From: an uncultured Streptococcus sp.
GTDB taxonomy: Bacteria > Bacillota > Bacilli > Lactobacillales > Streptococcaceae
DNA: 8,971 nucleotides
NCBI GenBank assembly: GCA_902461025.1
Contig: CABPWC010000061.1
Location: forward strand, 1-8,971
Direction of reading: 5' to 3'
The notes under the pieces are model-generated. The model searched no databases and was not told where the DNA came from. It worked only from the letters and a program-made list of their open reading frames with translations. Made by a program: the position numbers and the translations under genes. Shown in pieces: positions 5,185 to 8,971 of the stretch (positions are counted from its first letter, which is position 1; the number at the start of each line of letters is the position of its first letter).

Positions 5185-6943
5185 GTTCCAATTCCTCCTT
5201 CGATAGTTGTGAATAGGCAATTTCTTGGTAAACTTCATTGCTTGCAAGAAGTTCCTTGTGGGTGCCTTGTCCCACGACTTTACCCTGATCCAAGACTAAG
5301 ATTAGGTCTGCATCCATGATGGTTGAGATGCGTTGGGCAACGATCAACTTGGTCATGGATTGTGTTTTTTCAGCTAATTCTTGGCGCAAGATACGGTCTG
5401 TCTTGTAGTCCAAGGCTGAGAACGAATCATCAAAAATGAGAATCTCTGGCTTACGAGCCAAGGCGCGTGCAATGGCCAAACGTTGTCTTTGACCTCCTGA
5501 GAAGTTAGTACCACCTTGAGCCACTTCTGAGTCAAGACCCGCTTCCTTATCCTCGATAAAGTTTTTAGATTGAGCCAACTCTAGAGCTTCCCACATATCT
5601 GTCTCGCTTAGAGGACTTTCTTGGCTCTTACCAAAGTCGAGATTGCCCTTAACATCTCCAGAGAAGAGGACTGCTTTTTGATGAATATAACCGACTTTAT
5701 TTCGCAAGTCTTCCAAGTCATAATCTTGCACATTGACACCGTCGACTAGGATTTCCCCATCTGAAACATCATAAAAACGAGGCAAGAGGTTCACAAGCGT
5801 TGATTTACCAGAACCAGTTGAGCCGATAAAGGCAATGGTTTGCCCTGCTTCTGCCTTGAAGCTGACATGTTCCACAACTGCTTCTGAGTTTCTAGAGTAG
5901 CGGAAAGTCACGTCGCAGTATTCCACTTGACCTTTCACAGAAGAATTTGCCGTCTGTGGGTCACTAGGATTCTCAATAGAGGAATGAAGATCCAGTACTT
6001 GATTGATACGCCCTGCAGAAACCAAGGTACGAGGAAGGACGATAAAGAGAGCTCCCATGAGCAAGAAGCCCATCACGACCTGCATGGCATATGACATGAA
6101 GACCACCATATCACTAAAGAGAGGTAGACGTTCAGTCAGACTAGCATCGTTGATAATATAAGCACCAATCCAGTAAATCGCTAAACTCAAGCCACTCGAA
6201 ATCGCCATCATAATGGGATTCATAATGGCCATCAAACGGTTGACAAAGAGATTAAGACGAGTTACTTCGTCGTTAGCTGCTTCAAATTTCTTATCTTGGT
6301 AATCCTCTGCATTGTAGGCACGAACCACTCGAATCCCTGTCAAACTTTCACGAGTGATGCTATTGAGTTTATCTGTCAATTTTTGAATGACAGATTGTTT
6401 TGGAAAGGCTAGAGTCATGAGAACGGTTGTCATTAAAACATTGACAACGACGGCTACTACTACTGCCCAGAGCCAGTATTCTGACTTGCCAAGGATTTTC
6501 CCAATAGCCCAGATAGCCATGATAGGCCCACGAGTGACCACCTGAAGTCCCATGGTAAAGAGCATCTGAATCTGCGTGATATCATTAGTCGTCCTAGTCA
6601 AAAGACTGGGAATAGAGAAACGTTTAATCTCTGTCTGAGAGTAATCCAAGACACGATTAAAAATATCGCTTCGCAGGTGAGTTGTGTAAGATGCTGCGAC
6701 TCGAGAAGCGAAGAATCCAACTATTACGGATGATAGAAAAGCCAAAAGCGACAAACCCATCATCTTAATAGCTGGTGACCAAAGCTCTCCCAACTCCGTT
6801 CCTGGTGTTCCTATTAATGCAGTAATTTCTGAAATGTAAGTCGGCACTTCTAACTCGAGATAGACCGAGAAACAGGTAAAAAGAATTGTCAAGAGAATCA
6901 TGCCCCACTCTTTTCCTGTGATACGCTTAGCGAGTTTCTTCAT
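5174..6943 (-). CDS. ABC exporter half-transporter with degenerate catalytic residues (first subunit)
   Basis: The product is 589 residues. A six-helix membrane domain spans ~12-310 and the ATPase ~335-580. Motifs: Walker A GSTGSGKST (374-382), Q-loop Q422, signature FSGGQ (481-485), Walker B ILIFDD (501-506), D-loop SALD (509-512). Two catalytic positions are altered: D506 replaces the catalytic glutamate, and Q537 (IVAQRIST) replaces the H-loop histidine. Its signature is canonical, so paired with the second subunit it completes the working site while its own Walker site is degenerate. This is the known LmrC/PatA/TM287 pattern. The start ATG at 6943 has AGGAGG 5-6 nt upstream and lies inside the end of the MarR gene (17-bp overlap), so translation is probably coupled. 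The transported compound cannot be told from sequence. Confidence 0.93.
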   Translation of the reverse strand: MKKLAKRITGKEWGMILLTILFTCFSVYLELEVPTYISEITALIGTPGTELGELWSPAIKMMGLSLLAFLSSVIVGFFASRVAASYTTHLRSDIFNRVLDYSQTEIKRFSIPSLLTRTTNDITQIQMLFTMGLQVVTRGPIMAIWAIGKILGKSEYWLWAVVVAVVVNVLMTTVLMTLAFPKQSVIQKLTDKLNSITRESLTGIRVVRAYNAEDYQDKKFEAANDEVTRLNLFVNRLMAIMNPIMMAISSGLSLAIYWIGAYIINDASLTERLPLFSDMVVFMSYAMQVVMGFLLMGALFIVLPRTLVSAGRINQVLDLHSSIENPSDPQTANSSVKGQVEYCDVTFRYSRNSEAVVEHVSFKAEAGQTIAFIGSTGSGKSTLVNLLPRFYDVSDGEILVDGVNVQDYDLEDLRNKVGYIHQKAVLFSGDVKGNLDFGKSQESPLSETDMWEALELAQSKNFIEDKEAGLDSEVAQGGTNFSGGQRQRLAIARALARKPEILIFDDSFSALDYKTDRILRQELAEKTQSMTKLIVAQRISTIMDADLILVLDQGKVVGQGTHKELLASNEVYQEIAYSQLSKEELEHGK

Positions 6944-7388
6944 CTGCTCCTCCTATTTTTTCTATATTGGCTTGTAGTTGACCCATGACTTCCTCAAAAA
7001 TAGCTAGTTTTTCCTCGGATACGCCATCGAGTAAACTCCTATCAATTCGATCAAAGAAAGATTTGATTTGCTGCATTTGAGAACGTGATTTTTCGGTCAA
7101 ATGAACAAATTTCGCCCGTTTATCACTTGGGCTCGCCTCCAATTCCACCAAACCATTTTGCACCATGCGCTTGACTAAATTACTAGCAACTGACTTGGTA
7201 ATATTGAGCTCTTGTTCAATATCCTTGATGAGCGTCAGTTCTTGTTCATGTTCACGGTGATCTAAAAAACGAAGGACCTGCCCTTGCGGTCCACCCATAA
7301 ATTCAATACCACAACGTTTGGCTTCCTTTTGCACCATGAGGTGTATCTGGTGCCCAAAACGTTTAAAGACCAACATCGGTTTATCCAT
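6927..7388 (-). CDS. MarR-family repressor heading the exporter operon
   Basis: The product is 153 residues, the normal MarR length. Helices at both ends (about 5-25 and 103-145) would form the dimer interface. The winged helix spans ~35-100: LIKDIEQELNITKSVASNLV (53-72) holds the helix-turn-helix with the recognition helix TKSVASNLVKRMVQNGLV, and the wing carries D89-K-R91 followed by FVHLTEK, the conserved D-x-R...LT signature. The protein is expected to bind its palindromes as a dimer and release on binding a small ligand, inducing the two ABC genes downstream. ATG 7388 has GAAGGGAG 5 nt upstream. Three matching palindromes (7413-7428, 7433-7448, 7483-7498) surround its promoter, which supports autorepression. 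The ligand is unknown; C26 might respond to oxidation but that is speculative. Confidence 0.93.
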   Translation of the reverse strand: MDKPMLVFKRFGHQIHLMVQKEAKRCGIEFMGGPQGQVLRFLDHREHEQELTLIKDIEQELNITKSVASNLVKRMVQNGLVELEASPSDKRAKFVHLTEKSRSQMQQIKSFFDRIDRSLLDGVSEEKLAIFEEVMGQLQANIEKIGGADEETR

Positions 7389-7412
7389 GCTTTCTCCCTT
7401 CTAATGTAAAAT

Positions 7413-7428
7413 AGTTCTCTTGGGAACA
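7413..7428. promoter_or_regulatory. MarR operator 1 (downstream of the promoter)
   Basis: AGTTCTCTTGGGAACA is an imperfect palindrome matching operators 2 and 3 (consensus AGTTYYCWTGRGAACT). It lies in the leader between transcript start and the ribosome site of the MarR gene, its centre 20 bp from that of operator 2. Confidence 0.7.
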
Positions 7429-7432
7429 ATTA

Positions 7433-7448
7433 AGTTTTCATGAGAACT
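7433..7448. promoter_or_regulatory. MarR operator 2 (at the transcript start)
   Basis: AGTTTTCATGAGAACT is palindromic apart from one position per arm. It directly abuts the -10 box of the MarR operon promoter (7449-7454) and covers the predicted start point, so occupancy should block RNA polymerase. Confidence 0.78.
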
Positions 7449-7476
7449 ATTTTATCATTTTTAGAAAAGATGTCAA
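7449..7476 (-). promoter_or_regulatory. Promoter of the MarR/ABC operon
   Basis: On the minus strand TTGACA (7476-7471) and TAAAAT (7454-7449) are separated by 16 bp, with TGA directly before the -10 as a TGn extension. It is a strong promoter flanked and overlapped by the three palindromes, as for a repressor-controlled operon. Confidence 0.85.
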
Positions 7477-7482
7477 AAAAAA

Positions 7483-7498
7483 AGTTTCCTTGAGAACT
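7483..7498. promoter_or_regulatory. MarR operator 3 (upstream, between the divergent promoters)
   Basis: AGTTTCCTTGAGAACT has the same half-sites as operators 1 and 2. It lies 6 bp upstream of the minus-strand -35 and 13 bp upstream of the plus-strand -35 (7512-7517), so it could influence both promoters. Its centre is 50 bp from operator 2. Confidence 0.7.
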
Positions 7499-7511
7499 AT
7501 TTAAGTAAAAA

Positions 7512-7540
7512 TTGACATAAGCTCTTATTTTATCTATAAT
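7512..7540 (+). promoter_or_regulatory. Consensus promoter of the DUF3862-like gene
   Basis: TTGACA (7512-7517) and TATAAT (7535-7540) are separated by 17 bp, a perfect sigma-A promoter. Further TATAAT boxes occur at 7547-7552 (made by the 12-bp tandem repeat) and 7573-7578, neither with a good -35. A start near 7547 leaves a leader of about 60 nt. Confidence 0.85.
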
Positions 7541-7560
7541 AAACACTATAATAAACACTA
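7534..7560. repeat. 12-bp tandem repeat that duplicates a -10 box
   Basis: CTATAATAAACA occurs twice back to back (7534-7545 and 7546-7557) and is followed by CTA, the start of a third copy. Each unit contains TATAAT. Only the first copy is correctly spaced from the TTGACA at 7512. Confidence 0.9.
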
Positions 7561-7608
7561 TCTCACACGTATTATAATACACCCTAATTAGAAATGAGAA
7601 CATCACAA

Positions 7609-8292
7609 ATGAAACAAAAAGAAGAGAAAATCTTAGGAATCTTGGCTATTATCTTTGGAGCCCTGGCACTTCTTGGTTCTTGGCTACCAATCATTAGCAT
7701 ACTAGCGTTTTTCTTCGCTATTGTTGCTATAGCCTTAGGAGTTTTTGGTATCGGCCTTAATCTCAAAAATCGTAAAATATTGGCTATCATCGGAACGACC
7801 CTAGGTGTTTTATCCATCTTTCTTGTTTTAATGACGCAAGTATTACCTTCTGGTGTCTTTACTGATTTAGCTAAAAACTTTCGTCACCCATACAGAAGTC
7901 TAGCCTCTATAACAGAAGATGAGGAATTTGGAAATTTGCCAGATTATAGATCAGATGAGGATAATGATCAAGAGGATACGGAAGATACCGATTCCTTCGC
8001 TTGGACCCAGGAACAATTTGACGCTTTGATAGAAGGCGACACCACAAATAGAGGAAAAGGTGGCACCAACTACAAAGATATTATCAGCAAGCATGGACTA
8101 CCGGATTCTGAAATCGAGTCAACCTCAGGTGGCTACGAGATTAAAAAAATCACCTATCTTTCCCTTGGTTCAAACACCAAGACAGTGGTACTCACTTTCG
8201 CAAAGCAGGAAAACGGCCAGTTTCTTCTCATCCGTAAATTTGCCCTAGGATTGGATAGTAAAGATCAAACTGACGATGGAGTAAAAGTCTAA
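7609..8292 (+). CDS. Membrane protein with DUF3862/BLIP-like C-terminal domain
   Basis: The product is 227 residues from ATG 7609. An in-frame ATG at 7594 is also possible, but neither has a strong ribosome site; 7609 has a weak GAGAA 8 nt upstream and gives the usual MKQKEEK-type start. About three hydrophobic segments (8-25, 27-50, 57-77; GILAIIFGALALLGSWLPII and following) resemble DUF4190-type membrane hairpins. A very acidic linker follows (DEDNDQEDTEDTD, 116-128). The C-terminal domain (about 131-215) has FDALIEGD, GKGGTNYKDIISKHGLPDS and a terminal strand pattern TKTVVLTFAKQENGQFLLIRKFALGL. This matches the SmpA/BLIP-like fold of DUF3862, small extracytoplasmic domains common in streptococci. 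Function is unknown. It is monocistronic and divergent from the MarR operon, with a MarR-type palindrome near its promoter, so it may share that regulation. Confidence 0.85.
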   Translation: MKQKEEKILGILAIIFGALALLGSWLPIISILAFFFAIVAIALGVFGIGLNLKNRKILAIIGTTLGVLSIFLVLMTQVLPSGVFTDLAKNFRHPYRSLASITEDEEFGNLPDYRSDEDNDQEDTEDTDSFAWTQEQFDALIEGDTTNRGKGGTNYKDIISKHGLPDSEIESTSGGYEIKKITYLSLGSNTKTVVLTFAKQENGQFLLIRKFALGLDSKDQTDDGVKV

Positions 8293-8299
8293 AATAACT

Positions 8300-8335
8300 A
8301 AAAAACGAACAGCTATTAAAGCTGTTCGTTTTTTT
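8300..8335. terminator. Bidirectional terminator between convergent genes
   Basis: AACGAACAGCT (8304-8314) and AGCTGTTCGTT (8320-8330) form a perfect stem with a 5-nt loop, extended by A:T pairs. On the plus strand it runs into seven T residues (8329-8335); on the minus strand into six (8305-8300). It ends both the DUF3862-like gene (stop 8292) and yebC (stop 8337). Confidence 0.92.
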
Positions 8336-8336
8336 A

Positions 8337-8971
8337 TTAGAATCCATCAACGTTGGTGTAGATTTTTTGTACGTCTTCGTCGTCTTCAAGAACGCTGTAG
8401 AGTTTTTCAAATGTTTCAAGGTCTTCACCTGACAACTCAACTTCTGACTGAGGAATCATCTCAAGTTCTGTTACTTGGAATTCTTCGATACCAGATTCAC
8501 GCAAAGCCACAATAGCTTTGTGAAGGTCAGTTGGAGCTGTGTAAACAGTGATTGTTCCTTCTTCTGCTTCTACATCGTCTACATCGACATCTGCTTCAAG
8601 CAAGAGTTCAAAGATAGCATCAGCGTCGTCACCAGCAAATACGATGACACCTTTGTTGTCAAAGAGGTAAGATACTGAACCTGAAGCTCCCATATTTCCA
8701 CCGTTTTTACCAAAGGCAGCACGGACATTGGCAGCTGTACGGTTAACGTTTGAAGTCAAGGTATCCACGATGAGCATTGAACCATTTGGCCCAAACCCTT
8801 CGTAACGCCCTTCTGTAAAGGTTTCGTCTGTATTCCCTTTTGCTTTATCGATTGCCTTATCAATAACGTGTTTTGGCACTTGCGCTTGTTTAGCACGGTC
8901 GATAACGAATTTCAAAGCTGAGTTTGATTCTGGATCTGGATCACCTTTTTTAGCTGCTACATAGATTTCTA
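8337..8971 (-). CDS. yebC: YebC/TACO1-family protein, missing its N-terminus at the right edge
   Basis: The frame is open from the right edge to the TAA at 8339-8337, giving 210 residues (EIYVAAKKGDPDPESNSALKF onward); the family is about 240 residues, so roughly 28 N-terminal residues lie outside. Diagnostic blocks are ALKFVIDRAKQAQVPKHVID, YEGFGPNGSMLIVD, TDNVNRT-type VNRTAANVRAAFGKNGG, GSVSYLFDNKG and the acidic C-terminal domain ending in YTNVDGF. The TTG at 8915 is an internal Leu codon, not a start. YebC proteins were long annotated as transcriptional regulators; work on TACO1 and bacterial YebC points to a translation role in relieving ribosome stalling on polyproline stretches. The product is cytosolic. 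Codon use is highly biased (many GAA, GTT, GGT, AAA), as expected of a well-expressed gene. It ends in a terminator shared with the convergent gene. Confidence 0.96.
   Translation of the reverse strand, partial: EIYVAAKKGDPDPESNSALKFVIDRAKQAQVPKHVIDKAIDKAKGNTDETFTEGRYEGFGPNGSMLIVDTLTSNVNRTAANVRAAFGKNGGNMGASGSVSYLFDNKGVIVFAGDDADAIFELLLEADVDVDDVEAEEGTITVYTAPTDLHKAIVALRESGIEEFQVTELEMIPQSEVELSGEDLETFEKLYSVLEDDEDVQKIYTNVDGF

Noticed and set aside
5185..5247. 21-residue N-terminal extension of the second ABC subunit
   Set aside because: The extension lies inside the end of the first ABC gene, has no ribosome site, and the ATG at 5184 has AAGGAGG at suitable spacing.
8475..8678. Plus-strand frame rich in Phe and Cys inside yebC
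   Set aside because: It is the antisense shadow of the strongly biased yebC coding sequence.
8300..8971. Possible pneumolysin gene next to yebC, as remembered from pneumococcus
   Set aside because: The window ends inside yebC, so nothing about the next gene can be seen.

Overview
The window looks like chromosome of a low-GC Gram-positive coccus of the Streptococcus mitis/pneumoniae group. The evidence is the streptococcal YebC sequence, consensus sigma-A promoters (TTGACA-17-TATAAT), strong Shine-Dalgarno boxes, compact minus-strand operons, and a gene order (yebC, small membrane lipoprotein-like gene, MarR, two ABC half-transporters, PAP2 phosphatase, LytTR regulator, LiaF-like protein) that I recall from the pneumococcal chromosome near the pneumolysin locus. 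The species is an inference; no pneumolysin gene is in the window.

Positions 1-1380 are visibly more AT-rich and accessory in character. The 5' end of a RepA_N-type replication initiator gene leaves the window at its left edge. It is translationally coupled (TAATG) to a 60-residue winged-helix-like protein. Divergent from this pair is an unrecognised 218-residue membrane protein with a polar, Gly/Asn/Gln-rich N-terminus. Opposite its 3' end is a 66-residue two-helix membrane protein, overlapping it by 47 bp. This part reads as the edge of an integrated plasmid-like or conjugative element. An 11-codon ORF with a strong ribosome site at 1423-1458 may be debris at the junction with the core genome.

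Positions 1486-3420 are a core-like minus-strand region. A PAP2 phosphatase has its own consensus promoter, whose -35 box is the loop of the preceding operon's terminator. It is followed by a two-gene operon of a stand-alone LytTR DNA-binding protein and a four-helix LiaF-like membrane protein. Upstream of that operon are two direct 12-bp repeats exactly 21 bp apart, the spacing expected of a LytTR operator. The pair fits the layout of a LytTR regulatory system, in which a membrane protein restrains a LytTR activator.

Positions 3394-7500 hold a three-gene minus-strand operon: a MarR repressor and the two halves of a heterodimeric ABC exporter, all overlapping by 11-17 bp. The two nucleotide-binding domains carry complementary substitutions, so one ATP site is predicted to be degenerate and one catalytic. 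Three palindromes around the promoter, with centres 20 and 50 bp apart, are the likely MarR operators.

Positions 7512-8971 hold a divergent plus-strand gene for a membrane protein with a DUF3862/BLIP-like C-terminal domain, a strong bidirectional terminator, and most of yebC, which runs off the right edge. There is no rRNA, tRNA, CRISPR array or recognisable transposase, and no stretch over 300 bases lacks a gene.
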